From the NCBI GenBank assembly GCA_023388355.1, contig JAEWGI010000005.1:1-32868 (forward strand): a DNA stretch of 32,868 nt, given 5' to 3'. The notes beneath the pieces are model-generated. The model was not told the DNA's origin, made no database searches, and saw only the letters and a program-made list of their open reading frames with translations. The stretch's first letter is position 1. Each line of letters opens with the position of its first letter. Of the stretch, positions 17,905 to 26,347 are shown in pieces. The position numbers and the translations under genes were made by a program. This stretch comes from Pseudomonadota bacterium (GTDB lineage Bacteria; Pseudomonadota; Gammaproteobacteria; Xanthomonadales; Xanthomonadaceae).

Positions 17905-19257
17905 TCAGCGGCGCGGCGGCCGCCGGGTGCTGGCTTTCGCCACCTTGCGTGGCGCGGACTTCTTCGCCGTCGGGCCGGCGGCACGCGTCCGCGCGGGTGC
18001 CTTGCGGGCCCGCGGCGCCACGTGCGCGGAGATGAAGTCGCGCACCTTCGGGTACACCTGCTCGCGCCAGCGGCGGCCGCTGAAGATGCCGTAGTGGCCC
18101 GCCGGCACGGTCAGGTGTTCGCGATCGCGCCTGGGGATCGAAGTGCACAGGGCGTGCGCGGCGCGGGTCTGGCCGAGGCCGGAGATGTCGTCGAACTCGC
18201 CCTCGATCGTCATCAGCGCGGTGCCGCCGATCGCCGCCGGGTCGACCCGCTCGCCGGCCACGTCCCACAGCCCGCGCGGCAGCAGGTGCTCCTGGAACAC
18301 CACCCGGATGGTGTCGAGATAGTACTCGGCCGGCATGTCGAGCACGGCGTTGTACTCGTCGTAGAACCTGCGGTGCGATTCGGCGTCCTCGAGGTCGCCC
18401 TTGACCAGGTTCTGGTAGAAATCCCAGTGCGACATGAAGTGCCGCTCCGGGTTCATCACCATGAAGCCGGTGTGCTGCAGGAAGCCCGGGTACACGCGCC
18501 GGCCGGCGCCCGGGAAGTGTCCCGGCACCGGATGGATGACGTTGTTCTCGAACCACCACAGCGGCTTCTGGGTGGCGAGGTTGTTGACCGAGGTCGGCGA
18601 TTCGCGCGGGTCGACCGGGCCGCCCATCAGCACCATCGAGCGCGGCGTGTCCTCACCGCGCGCGGCCATCAGCGCGATCGCGGCCAGCACCGGCACGGTG
18701 GGCTGGCACACGCCCATCACGTGCAGGTCCTTCGCGCCGATCAGGCGGATGAAGTCCTGGATGTAGCCCACGTAGTCGTCGAGCGAGAACGCACCGGCAT
18801 CCTTCGGCACCATGCGCGCGTCGACCCAGTCGGTGACGTAGACCTTGTGGTCGCGCAGCATGGTGCGCACCGTATCGCGCAGCAGGGTGGCGTGGTGGCC
18901 CGAGAGCGGGGCCACGATCAGCACCGGCGGCTGGCCGCGCATTTCGGAAATGGTGTCGGCATCGTCGGTGTAGCGCTTGAAGCGCCGAAGCTGGCAGAAC
19001 GGCCGCGAATCGACCGTTTTCTCGATCACCGGGTAGGTCTCGCCCTCCCATTCGATCGAATGGATGTCGAAGGCCGGTTTCTCGTAGCCCTTGCCGACCC
19101 GGTAGAGCAGCTCGTTGGCCGCCGCCACGCGCTGGGCGCCGGGCATCGCCGACAGCCAGCTGCCGGCGGCGGAGAAGGCCTTGGCGTTGGCTTCCGCCCA
19201 ATAGGTGAGCGGTGTCATCCAGGAGCGGGTGAATTCGTGGAACTGGTACATGAGCAT
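17905..19257 (-). CDS. phaZ: Intracellular polyhydroxybutyrate depolymerase (Cys-type)
   Basis: 450 aa from ATG 19257 (MLMYQFHEF); ATG 19251 is possible, and the frame runs on to 19293 without support. The protein matches intracellular PHB depolymerase: alpha/beta hydrolase with the nucleophile elbow GVCQPT (C184) in place of a Ser lipase box, as in the C. necator PhaZa1 type, plus GEFDDIS for the Asp region and PAGHYGIFSGRRW for the His region. It releases 3-hydroxybutyrate from cytoplasmic PHB granules. A 36-residue tail (415-450), rich in Arg, Lys, Ala and Pro, extends it beyond the usual length and may bind DNA or granules. A palindrome fitting a PHB-repressor site lies about 20 bp upstream. 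Confidence 0.95.
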   Translation of the reverse strand: MLMYQFHEFTRSWMTPLTYWAEANAKAFSAAGSWLSAMPGAQRVAAANELLYRVGKGYEKPAFDIHSIEWEGETYPVIEKTVDSRPFCQLRRFKRYTDDADTISEMRGQPPVLIVAPLSGHHATLLRDTVRTMLRDHKVYVTDWVDARMVPKDAGAFSLDDYVGYIQDFIRLIGAKDLHVMGVCQPTVPVLAAIALMAARGEDTPRSMVLMGGPVDPRESPTSVNNLATQKPLWWFENNVIHPVPGHFPGAGRRVYPGFLQHTGFMVMNPERHFMSHWDFYQNLVKGDLEDAESHRRFYDEYNAVLDMPAEYYLDTIRVVFQEHLLPRGLWDVAGERVDPAAIGGTALMTIEGEFDDISGLGQTRAAHALCTSIPRRDREHLTVPAGHYGIFSGRRWREQVYPKVRDFISAHVAPRARKAPARTRAAGPTAKKSAPRKVAKASTRRPPRR

Positions 19258-19277
19258 GGGTGTGTGACCGCACAGGG

Positions 19278-19294
19278 TGCTGCGTCGCAGCATA
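19278..19294 (-). promoter_or_regulatory. Palindromic operator candidate (PhaR-like) over the phaZ -10 region
   Basis: A perfect 15-base palindrome TGCTGCGTCGCAGCA (19278-19292) contains CTGC-GTC-GCAG, the CTGC-N3/4-GCAG pattern that I recall for the PHB-responsive repressor PhaR of Paracoccus. Read on the minus strand it overlaps TATGCT (19289-19294), a possible -10 box of phaZ. Its position, ending 21 bp before the start codon, is right for repression. Whether a PhaR exists in this genome is not shown by the window. Confidence 0.5.
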
Positions 19295-19477
19295 CCGTAT
19301 CGAACGGTGGCGCATGTCGATGGCGGCGCAGGAAAAAACTGAACGCCGTCGGTCGACGCCGGGGTGCCGCTCGGCGGCTAGGGTGTGCGTTTCGCAGCGG
19401 GGTGCCGGCCTGTTCCCGGTTGCTCTCCCACGTGCTGTGACACCGGCAAGGCAGCCGACGCACACAAGCGCCGCCGC

Positions 19478-19672
19478 CTTGCTCCTTCCCCCGCGTGCGG
19501 GGGAAGGTCGGGATGGGGGCGCGCGTCGCAGGCGCGCGTGAACGGTACGCGGCGACCTGTGCCCCCACCCAGGGCAACCGCCCTGCTCCTTCCCCCGCGT
19601 GCGGGGGAAGGTCGGGATGGGGGTGCGCGCCGCAGGCGCGCGTGAAGTGGCGTGGCAACCCGTTTGCCCCCA
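19478..19672. repeat. Tandem direct repeat (104-bp period) of a REP-like unit
   Basis: Two copies spaced 104 bp apart each contain a 24-base hairpin (arms CCTTCCCCCGC / GCGGGGGAAGG around GT, at 19484-19507 and 19588-19611). This is followed by the identical tail TCGGGATGGGGG and then a GCGCGC...GCAGGCGCGCGTG stem. Similarity continues into the spacer (both have TGCCCCCAC near the end) but is lower there. Open frames across this stretch are repeat-derived and judged non-coding. Confidence 0.8.
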
Positions 19673-19711
19673 CGCCAACCCGTCCGGCCCGGCGCAGCGC
19701 GCCGGGCGTCC

Positions 19712-19750
19712 GGATGGTCCGCGCGGCGGTGCCGCGCAAACGGACCATCC
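19712..19750. repeat. Long bulged hairpin downstream of the methyltransferase gene
   Basis: GGATGGTCCG (19712-19721) pairs with CGGACCATCC (19741-19750). Directly inside, CGCGGC (19722-19727) pairs with GCCGCG (19731-19736) around loop GGT, leaving a 4-base CAAA bulge on one side. The 16-bp stem is perfect apart from the bulge. It lies about 90 bp after the methyltransferase stop on the minus strand and could end or stabilise that transcript; no T-run follows. A smaller CCCCGC-AA-GCGGGG hairpin is next to it at 19757-19770. Confidence 0.6.
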
Positions 19751-19836
19751 TCACCCCCCCGCAAGCGGGGCAGGGAGCAGCTCCCGCCCCGTTGTCTGGA
19801 ACGAACGGCCCCCGCGAATGGGAGAACAACCTGCTT

Positions 19837-20433
19837 TCAGGCCGGGGCCAGCTCCAGCCCCGCCGCGTCGGCCGCCAGCGCCGGCGCCAGCCAGCAGTGC
19901 GAGCCGAGCTGGCGCAGGCCCAGCGCGGCGAAGCGGCGGCGGTAGAAGGCTGCCGGGCGGGCCTGGAAGTCGACGTCGTCGCCCACGGTGACGTCCTCGC
20001 GGGTGAAGCATTCGAGGAAGGCCACGCCGCCGCACAGCTCGGCCAGCCCGGGCAGGCCGCGGTCGAGTTCGCGCAGCGGCAGGTAGTGCATCACGTCGCT
20101 GCACACCAGCAGGTCGACCGGCGGGCAGGGGCGCAGGCTGGCGAAGTCGGAAAAGCGCGCCAGCTGCAGGTTGCGGCGGCGGCCGTAGCGTTCGATCGCG
20201 TAGCGGCTGGAGTCGAAGCCGAGATACTGGAGCTTCGGCCGCAGGCGCAGCAACGGCGCGCGCCACGCGCCTTCGCCGCAGCCGATGTCGAGCACGCTGC
20301 GCAGCGGGCGCTCGAGGTGGTATTCGGCGGTGGCCACGGCGAGCGCGACCTTGCGCGCCAGCCGCTGCGCGCCGCCGATGCCGCGGCCGCGATACCAGGT
20401 GTCGAAGTAGCGGCGGTCGTAGCGCTTGGCCAT
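19837..20433 (-). CDS. Class I SAM-dependent methyltransferase
   Basis: 198 aa. Motif I is SVLDIGCGEGAW (residues 46-57), the acidic end of strand 2 is LGFDSSRYAIER, and motif IV is DLLVCSDVMHYLP. These define a Rossmann-fold methyltransferase using S-adenosylmethionine. A short basic N-terminus (KRYDRRYFDTWYRGRG) precedes the fold, typical of small-molecule methyltransferases. The substrate cannot be read from the sequence. It is divergent from the HemJ-like gene across an 87-bp gap and is followed by the repeat-rich non-coding stretch. Confidence 0.88.
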   Translation of the reverse strand: MAKRYDRRYFDTWYRGRGIGGAQRLARKVALAVATAEYHLERPLRSVLDIGCGEGAWRAPLLRLRPKLQYLGFDSSRYAIERYGRRRNLQLARFSDFASLRPCPPVDLLVCSDVMHYLPLRELDRGLPGLAELCGGVAFLECFTREDVTVGDDVDFQARPAAFYRRRFAALGLRQLGSHCWLAPALAADAAGLELAPA

Positions 20434-20458
20434 CGGAAGTCGGTCCGCAAGGGGCGGC

Positions 20459-20464
20459 TACAAT
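20459..20464 (+). promoter_or_regulatory. Candidate -10 box (TACAAT) for the HemJ-like gene
   Basis: GGCTACAATAGCGCG in the divergent 87-bp gap has a good extended -10 of the type often seen in xanthomonads. The matching -35 is not clear. The start codon is 56 bp downstream, with GGAGACGC before it. Confidence 0.5.
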
Positions 20465-20520
20465 AGCGCGCCCGTCGCCCTGCGTGCCGCAGGCGCGGCC
20501 GCGCACCGCCGGAGACGCGC

Positions 20521-20937
20521 ATGTACCTGTGGACCAAATCCGCGCACCTGCTGTTCGTGATGGCGTGGGTGGCGGCGGTGTTCTACCTGCCGCGGATCCT
20601 GATCAACCTGGTCGAGGCCGCCGGCGAGCGCGCGGTGCAGGAACGGCTGTGGCTGATGGGGCGACGCCTGTACCGCTTCGGCCACGTGATGTTCGGCCTG
20701 GCGCTGGTGGCCGGGCTGGCGCTGTGGCTGCATTTCGGCATCGTCGGCGGCTGGCTGCACGCCAAGCTGGCGCTGGTGGCGCTGATGCTGGCCCACTTCA
20801 TCCTCGCGGGCCGCTGGCTGGCCGCGAATGCGCGCGGGCGCGCGCTGCCATCGACGCGGACGCTGCGCATCTTCAACGAGCTGCCGGTGCTGGGCTTGCT
20901 GCTGGTGATCTGGCTGGTGCTGGCCAAGCCGTTCTGA
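20521..20937 (+). CDS. hemJ: HemJ/CopD-like integral membrane protein (UPF0093 type)
   Basis: 138 aa with four hydrophobic helices. The beginning MYLWTKSAHLLFVMAWVAAV, then FYLPRILINL, the middle WLHAKLALVALMLAHF and the end RIFNELPVLGLLLVIWLVLAKPF match the HemJ pattern, including His9 and the conserved K-L-A-L segment. HemJ converts protoporphyrinogen IX to protoporphyrin IX in haem synthesis in bacteria lacking HemG and HemY, and the related CopD domain is used in copper uptake. HemJ is preferred because of length and the NELP...KPF ending. The start has GGAGACGC just upstream. Confidence 0.75.
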   Translation: MYLWTKSAHLLFVMAWVAAVFYLPRILINLVEAAGERAVQERLWLMGRRLYRFGHVMFGLALVAGLALWLHFGIVGGWLHAKLALVALMLAHFILAGRWLAANARGRALPSTRTLRIFNELPVLGLLLVIWLVLAKPF

Positions 20938-20950
20938 GCCGGGGCGCGGC

Positions 20951-22165
20951 TCAGGCGCGGTTGCGCCGGCGGGTGTCGCGGTGCACGTCGTGGGTGGCCA
21001 CGCCGAGGCTGCGGTCGGGCAGGGCGAAGTATTCCGGGCGCTGCAGTGTCAGCTCCATGTCGCGCATCCCGCTGTTCCAGTGCTCGTTGAGCGGAATCTT
21101 GCCGAAGGCGTAGTCCTTGCTTTCCTGCTCGTGCGGCGCGGCCTGGTAGATCAGGTGGATGATGTTGAACACGCGGTCGTCCAGCCACGGCGAAAGCGCC
21201 TCGTCCAGCTGCGGGGGCAGGCGCCGGTCGGGCAGCTGTTCGATCAGTTCGCGCAGCGCGGTGCGCAGGCGCTGCGCCATCTCCACCATCTGGGTGCCGT
21301 GGCGGGTGCGGCTGGAGTAGCGGATGTCCTTGACCCGCTCCATCACCTCCAGCATCGACTGCGGCCGCTCGCCGCGCGCGCTCCACAGGTCGACCTGGAG
21401 CGCAAGCGTGTCCTCGTGCGGGTGCACGCCCAGGATGTACTCCAGCGGCGTGTTGGACACCACGCCGCCGTCCCAGTACGGCTCGCCGTCGATCTCCACC
21501 GCGGGGAAGGCCGGTGGCAGCGCGCCCGAGGCCAGGACGTGCTCGACCCGGATCGGCTCGAGCGCGCTGTCGAAGTAGCGGAAGTTGCCGGTCACCACGC
21601 TGGTCGCGCCCACGGTCAGGCGCACGCTGCGGTCGCGGTTGATGCGGTCGAAGTCGACGAAGCGCAGCAGGGTGTCGCGCAGCGGGCCGGTGTCGTAGAA
21701 GCTGGTGGCCGCGTCGCTGCCGTCGCGGAACAGCAGCGGCGAGAGCGTGCGCACGCGGAAGAAGCCGCGCTGTCCCTGGGCGAGGGCGCCCAGCGCGCTC
21801 ATGTTGCGCGACCACGACAGCAGCCCGTGGTGTTCGGGCATGGCCGCCAGCAGGGTGCGTATCCCCAGCGCCGGCAGCGCCAGCGGCCCGGCCGGTTCGG
21901 AAATGTGTTCCCAGAAGCCGCGCAGCCGCTGGACGCGTTCGTCCGGCGCGCTGCCGGCGATGATCGCGGCGTTGATCGCGCCGATCGAAATGCCCGCCAG
22001 CCAGGTCGGGACAATGCCGGCCGCGTGCAGGCGTTCGTACACGCCGCACTGGTAGCCGCCCAGCGCGCCGCCGCCCTGCAGCACCAGTGCGATGGTGGGA
22101 TAGCGCTCCAGTTCGCGGACGATGGCCGGATTCGTCGCCGCGATTCGGGTGTCGGTGTCCGCCAC
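20951..22165 (-). CDS. Patatin-like phospholipase with DUF3734-type C-terminus
   Basis: 404 aa from GTG 22165, which is 2 bp after the stop of the hydroxybutyrate dehydrogenase gene; the longer open frame upstream only shadows that gene. It has the patatin set: oxyanion loop LQGGGALGGYQ, nucleophile elbow GISIGAINA, and catalytic Asp in YWDGGVVSNTPLEY. The C-terminal third (VFNIIHLIYQAAPHEQESKDYAF in part, MRDMELTLQRPEY) is the DUF3734 type. Patatins are Ser-Asp dyad acyl hydrolases. Tight coupling to a 3-hydroxybutyrate dehydrogenase suggests an acyl hydrolase used in PHB or granule-lipid turnover, but that is inference. Confidence 0.92.
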   Translation of the reverse strand: MADTDTRIAATNPAIVRELERYPTIALVLQGGGALGGYQCGVYERLHAAGIVPTWLAGISIGAINAAIIAGSAPDERVQRLRGFWEHISEPAGPLALPALGIRTLLAAMPEHHGLLSWSRNMSALGALAQGQRGFFRVRTLSPLLFRDGSDAATSFYDTGPLRDTLLRFVDFDRINRDRSVRLTVGATSVVTGNFRYFDSALEPIRVEHVLASGALPPAFPAVEIDGEPYWDGGVVSNTPLEYILGVHPHEDTLALQVDLWSARGERPQSMLEVMERVKDIRYSSRTRHGTQMVEMAQRLRTALRELIEQLPDRRLPPQLDEALSPWLDDRVFNIIHLIYQAAPHEQESKDYAFGKIPLNEHWNSGMRDMELTLQRPEYFALPDRSLGVATHDVHRDTRRRNRA

Positions 22166-22167
22166 GG

Positions 22168-22953
22168 CTACTGCATGAACCAGCCGTGGCTGACCACGAT
22201 GCTCTGTCCGGTCAGCGCGTTGGTCTCGAATGCCGCCAGCGTCAGCGCGACGTTGGCCACGTCGTCGACCGTGGTGAATTCGCCGTCGACCGTGTCCTTG
22301 AGCATCACGTCGCTCACCACCGCCTCCTCGCTGATGCCCAGCTCCTTCGCCTGCTCCGGGATCTGGCGGTCGACCAGTGGCGTGCGCACGAAGCCCGGAC
22401 AGATCACGTTGGCCCGCACGCCGGCGGCCGCGCCTTCCTTCGCCACCGTGCGCGCCAGTCCGAGCAGGCCGTGCTTGGCGGTCACGTACGGCGCCTTGAG
22501 CTTCGAGGCCAGGTGCGAGTGCACCGAGCCCATGTAGATGATCGCGCCGCCCTCGGCGCGCCGCTCCATGTCGCGCAGGCATTCGCGCGTGGTCAGGAAG
22601 GCGCCGTCGAGGTGGATGGCGAGCATCTTCTTCCAGTCGGCGAGGCTGAAGTCGGTGAGCTTGTTGACGATCTGGATGCCGGCATTGGAGACCAGCACGT
22701 CGACCCGGCCGTGGCGCGCGATGACGGCGGCGACACCGTCGACCACCTGCTGCTCGTCGGTGACGTCCATGGCCACGGCCATGGCATCGCCGCCGGCGTC
22801 GCGGATCGCCTGCGCGGTGGACTCGGCGGCCTCCACCTTGAGATCGGCGATGGCGACCCTGCCACCGGCCGCGGCATAGACCTCGGCGATGCGCCGGCCG
22901 ATCCCGCTGGCCGCGCCGGTGACGACGCAGACCTTGCCGTCGAGTCGGGTCAT
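22168..22953 (-). CDS. bdhA: 3-hydroxybutyrate dehydrogenase
   Basis: 261-aa short-chain dehydrogenase/reductase. The NAD-binding loop is TGAASGIG (residues 12-19), SNAGIQ follows, and the catalytic residues are S143, Y156 and K160. The C-terminal half has the signature of D-3-hydroxybutyrate dehydrogenase: [20 protein letters not shown], then [17 protein letters not shown] and [16 protein letters not shown]. It oxidises 3-hydroxybutyrate to acetoacetate, the step after PHB depolymerase, whose gene lies 3 kb away on the same strand. AGGAG sits six bases before the ATG. The patatin gene follows 2 bp after the stop, so the two form an operon. Confidence 0.95.
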   Translation of the reverse strand: MTRLDGKVCVVTGAASGIGRRIAEVYAAAGGRVAIADLKVEAAESTAQAIRDAGGDAMAVAMDVTDEQQVVDGVAAVIARHGRVDVLVSNAGIQIVNKLTDFSLADWKKMLAIHLDGAFLTTRECLRDMERRAEGGAIIYMGSVHSHLASKLKAPYVTAKHGLLGLARTVAKEGAAAGVRANVICPGFVRTPLVDRQIPEQAKELGISEEAVVSDVMLKDTVDGEFTTVDDVANVALTLAAFETNALTGQSIVVSHGWFMQ

Positions 22954-23298
22954 GGGGGGCTCCTGGGATGGGGAATCTCAGGATAGCGCCAAAGCGTGAT
23001 GGACCCGGCGGCGCCGGAGCGGGTCGGGGTGACAGGCCTGCCTTGGACGTCGTCATCGCTGCGCCCGACGGCAGGCATGGCGCCTCCTGGCGATACATGG
23101 TGGCCGGCGGCTTTGCCGGCACGGGCTCCGTGCTTCGCATCCCACATCCGACGTGCCCATCGTGCAGCAGACGACGGATCGGGCGGAGTGCCTCGTCTAC
23201 ATCCATGTCACGCCGGATGGCACGCACGTCGCCCGCATCGGGCCGCGCCTCGCGTGCGGGCGCTGTTTTCTCGTCAATGCAAGCAAAGGGGATCGGAT
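22954..23298. other. Non-coding gap between bdhA and phoD
   Basis: About 345 bp between divergent genes. It contains the AGGAG ribosome site of bdhA (minus), a short GCCGGC...GCCGGC repeat around 23103-23120 and the AAGGGGA ribosome site of phoD at 23286-23292. Open frames across it have no recognisable protein features. No clear promoter pair was found. The unusual length for this window suggests regulated promoters here. Confidence 0.5.
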
Positions 23299-24842
23299 AT
23301 GCGCAGGCGCAACCTGTTGAAGGCGATCGGGGCAGGAACGGTCGGGTTGGCGATCGCTCCGTCCCTCGTGGCCAGGACGCTGGCCGCGTATCCGTTCGCG
23401 ATCGGCGTGGCCGCCGGCGACCCGGCCGCCGACGGATTCGTGATCTGGACCCGCCTGGTGACCGCGCCGCTCGAGGAGCACGGCGGCGTTCCGCCGGTGC
23501 GCATCCCCGTGGACTGGGAGGTGGCGGCCGACGAGGGTTTCTCGAAGGTGGTGGCCAGGGGACAGGCGATCGCCAACCCGGAGCTCGGCCACTCCGTGCA
23601 CGTGGAGGTCCAGGGCCTGCAGCCGCACCGCCACTACTGGTACAGGTTCCACGCCGGCGGCGAGACCAGCCGGATCGGGATGGCGCGCAGCCTGCCCGCC
23701 GCCGCCGAGATGCCCCCGCGCTTCCGCTTCGCGGTGGCCGGCTGCCAGCACTACGAGCATGGCCACTTCAATGCCTGGCAGATGCTCGCGCAGGAGCCCG
23801 ACCTGGACCTGGTGTTCCATTACGGCGACTACATCTACGAGGGCGGGCCGGGGCAGCTCGGGCCGCGGCCGAACGGGGTGATCGGGGTGCGCCAGCACGT
23901 CGGCGGCGAGATCTACAGCCTGGACGACTATCGCCCCGCCACGCCCAGTACAAGAGCGACCCGCAGCTGCAGGCGGCGCATGCGGCCTGCGCCTTCGCGT
24001 CCAGCTTCGACGACCATGAGGTGGACAACAACTGGGTCGGCGACATCTCCGGCGAGGCGGTGGATCCGCAGATGTTCCAGCTGCGGCGCATGGTGGCGAT
24101 GCAGGCCTGGTACGAGCACATGCCGGTGCGCCGCGCGCAGTTCCCGCTGCTGACGGGCATGACCGCGCACCGCCGCCTGGACGTGGGCAGGCGGCTGCGG
24201 ATGCACGTGCTCGACACCCGCAGCTACCGCAGCGACCAGCCCTGCGAGGACGGCAGGATCCAGCCCTGCCTGCGCGAGGCGCGCGTGGCCGGATCGGTAC
24301 TGGGCACGGGCCAGGAGCGGTGGCTGGACGATGGACTGGGCAACGACGCGGTCTGGAACGTGATTGCCCAGCAGCTACTGGTGATGCCGTTCGACCGGCG
24401 CGGCCCGGGAGAGGAGCATCCGCGCCTTGGCACCGACATCTGGGACGGCTACCGGTCGGCGCGCGATCGCCTGATCGGATCGATCCGCAAGCGCGATCTG
24501 AAGAACGTGGTGATCGTCTCCGGCGACTATCACCGCAACATCGTCGGCGAGCTGCCGGTGCGCGATACCGAACCCGACGGCGAAAAGGTCGCGGTCGAGT
24601 TCCTCGCCACCTCGATGTCGTCCGAGAACCCGAACAACCTCCCGGTCGACTTCGTCCTGGGCAACAACCCGCACGTCCAGCTGTACAGGGACGAACGCGG
24701 CTACCACCTGCACGAGATGACGCCGCGGCAGCTGGTCACCGAGGTCAAGGCCGTCGACCAGAACCGGACCGTCGGCGGCAAGCTCGCGCGCGTGCAGCGA
24801 TTCGTCGTGTCGCCGGACGCGCCGCGGCTGCAGCAGGCCTGA
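23299..24842 (+). pseudogene. phoD: PhoD-type alkaline phosphatase interrupted by an apparent one-base deletion
   Basis: ATG 23299 has AAGGGGA upstream and starts a Tat leader (MRRRNLLKAIGAGTVGLAIA). The first frame reads as PhoD up to YSLDDYR near 23933, including FHYGDYIYEG with metal ligands. The protein then continues only in another frame from RHAQYKSDPQL through FASSFDDHEVDNNW, SGDYHRNIVGE and EFLATSMSSEN to the stop at 24842. At 23931-23940 the bases TCGCCCCGCC look like CGC-CGC-CGC with one G missing; restoring it gives an unbroken protein of 514 aa, normal for PhoD. PhoD is a Ca/Fe-dependent exported phosphodiesterase/phosphatase for phosphate scavenging. It may be a recent pseudogene or a sequencing error; all metal-site motifs are intact, which favours a recent or artefactual event. 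Confidence 0.9.
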
Positions 24843-24880
24843 TCCGTCCGGCCTTGGCGGCCGCGGCGAAGTCGCGCGGT

Positions 24881-24902
24881 CGCCGGACGGCTGCGTCCGG
24901 CG
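24881..24902 (+). terminator. Hairpin after phoD (possible terminator)
   Basis: CGCCGGAC (24881-24888) and GTCCGGCG (24895-24902) form a perfect 8-bp stem with a 6-base loop, 38 bp after the phoD stop. No T-run follows. Confidence 0.4.
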
Positions 24903-24964
24903 GCCGCATCGCCAGCCGTGGCGCGCTCGGGTAAGGTGGCGGCCCCGCTTCCCGCCCCGTACCG

Positions 24965-26293
24965 ATGTCCCTCGTCCGAGCCTGGCTGGCGATTCCCTTC
25001 TGGCAGCGCGTCGCCGCCGGCTTCGTGCTGGGCGCGCTGGCGGGCTGGCTGATGGGGCCGGCCGCGCAGACCTGGTTCGGGCCGCTGGGCACGGTCTACG
25101 TCAACCTGATCAAGATGATCGCCATCCCGCTGGTGTTCTTCGCGGTGGTGAGCGCGGTGGGCTCGCTCGCGGGCCAGCGCTCGATCGCGGGGCTGGCCGG
25201 GCGCACCTTCCTGTGGTTCGCGATCACCGCGGTGCTGGCGGTGGCAGTGGGGCTGGCCTTCGGCTGGCTGTTCAAGCCCGGCCTGGGCGTGGACGCGGCC
25301 AGCCTCAAGGTGGCCGAAAGCTACCGCCCACGCGAGATACCCGGGCCGCTCGACGTGCTGGTCAACATCGTGCCGGAGAACCCGTTCCGCGCCCTGGCCG
25401 CGCTGGGCGCGGGCAAGGCCGCGGACGGGCGGAACGTGATCGTTCCCAGCAACTTCACCATCCTGCAGGTGATCTTCTTCGCCGGCCTGATCGGCTTCGC
25501 CCTGGTCAGGCTGGGCGCGAAGACCGACCGGCTGCGGGCGCTGTTCGACGAGGGCCGCGAGCTGATGATCCAGGTCACCCGCTTCGTGCTGGAGGCCACG
25601 CCGCTGGGCACCTTCGGACTGATCGCCGCGCTGGTGGGCAGCTACGGCTTCGGCCAGCTGGTGCCGCTGGGCAAGTTCGTGATCGCGCTGTACGCGGCCT
25701 GCGCGTTCCACGTCATCGTCGTCTACGGCGGCCTGCTGCTGGCGCACGGGCTCAATCCGCTGAAGTTCCTGCGCGGCGCGGCGCCGGCGATGCAGATCGG
25801 CTTCGTGGCATCGAGCAGCTTTGCCGCGCTGCCGCTGTCGCTGACCTCGGCCACCCACAACCTGGGGGTCGACAAGGACTACGCCAGCTTCGCCGTGCCG
25901 CTGGGCGCGAGCATCAAGATGGACGGCTGCGGCGCGATCTACCCGGCGCTGTCTGCGGTGTTCATCGCCCAGTTCATGGGCCTGGAGCTCTCGTCGGGCC
26001 AGTACTTCATCATCGCCCTGGCCTCGGTGCTGGGCAGCTTCGGCACCGCCGGGGTGCCGGGCACGGCGGTGATCATGGCCACGGTGGTGATCGCCGCAGC
26101 CGGCCTGCCGCTGGAGGTGATCGGCATCCTCTACGCCATCGACCGCATCCTCGACATGATGCGCACCATGACCAACGTCACCGGCCAGGTGCTGGTGCCG
26201 GTGCTGGTGGCGCGGCAGACCGGGTTGCTCGACCGCGGGGTCTACGAGCGCGCCTCCAGCAACGTCGGCGTGGAGGCAGGGGAGCAGGGCTGA
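24965..26293 (+). CDS. Dicarboxylate/amino acid:cation symporter (DAACS family)
   Basis: 442 aa with about eight membrane helices and two re-entrant loops. Family marks are the early KMIAIPLVFFAVVSAVGSLA, the Ser-rich hairpin loop GFVASSSFAALPLSLTSA, the substrate/cation site PLGASIKMDGCGAIYPA, and the late loop FGTAGVPGTAVIM. These match GltP/DctA/SdcS-type transporters that take up glutamate, aspartate or C4-dicarboxylates with H+ or Na+. An inserted loop at about residues 105-155 (FKPGLGVDAASLK and following) is normal in the family. The substrate is not decided by the sequence. The start follows CGTACCG with no strong ribosome site. It converges with the BASS gene. Confidence 0.93.
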   Translation: MSLVRAWLAIPFWQRVAAGFVLGALAGWLMGPAAQTWFGPLGTVYVNLIKMIAIPLVFFAVVSAVGSLAGQRSIAGLAGRTFLWFAITAVLAVAVGLAFGWLFKPGLGVDAASLKVAESYRPREIPGPLDVLVNIVPENPFRALAALGAGKAADGRNVIVPSNFTILQVIFFAGLIGFALVRLGAKTDRLRALFDEGRELMIQVTRFVLEATPLGTFGLIAALVGSYGFGQLVPLGKFVIALYAACAFHVIVVYGGLLLAHGLNPLKFLRGAAPAMQIGFVASSSFAALPLSLTSATHNLGVDKDYASFAVPLGASIKMDGCGAIYPALSAVFIAQFMGLELSSGQYFIIALASVLGSFGTAGVPGTAVIMATVVIAAAGLPLEVIGILYAIDRILDMMRTMTNVTGQVLVPVLVARQTGLLDRGVYERASSNVGVEAGEQG

Positions 26294-26347
26294 GCCCTCC
26301 CGCAAGCGGGTGAAGCGGGGTCGGCCCGGGCCTGCCTTGCGGTGGCT

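Noticed and set aside
18022..19440. 472-codon plus-strand open frame over phaZ
   Set aside because: Antisense of a well-defined PHB depolymerase; His/Val/Gly-rich shadow.
19378..19829. Short open frames in the repeat stretch (peptides with IPTFPRTRGKEQG)
   Set aside because: They are translations of the REP-like repeats, a known source of false gene calls in GC-rich genomes.
20981..22537. 518-codon plus-strand open frame over patatin and bdhA
   Set aside because: Antisense shadow of two clear enzymes.
24701..26305. 534-codon minus-strand open frame over the DAACS transporter
   Set aside because: Gln/His/Arg-rich shadow; the plus strand encodes a transporter with all family loops.
26299..26310. 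Terminator between the DAACS and BASS genes
   Set aside because: Only a 5-bp stem with a 2-base loop and no T-run on either side.
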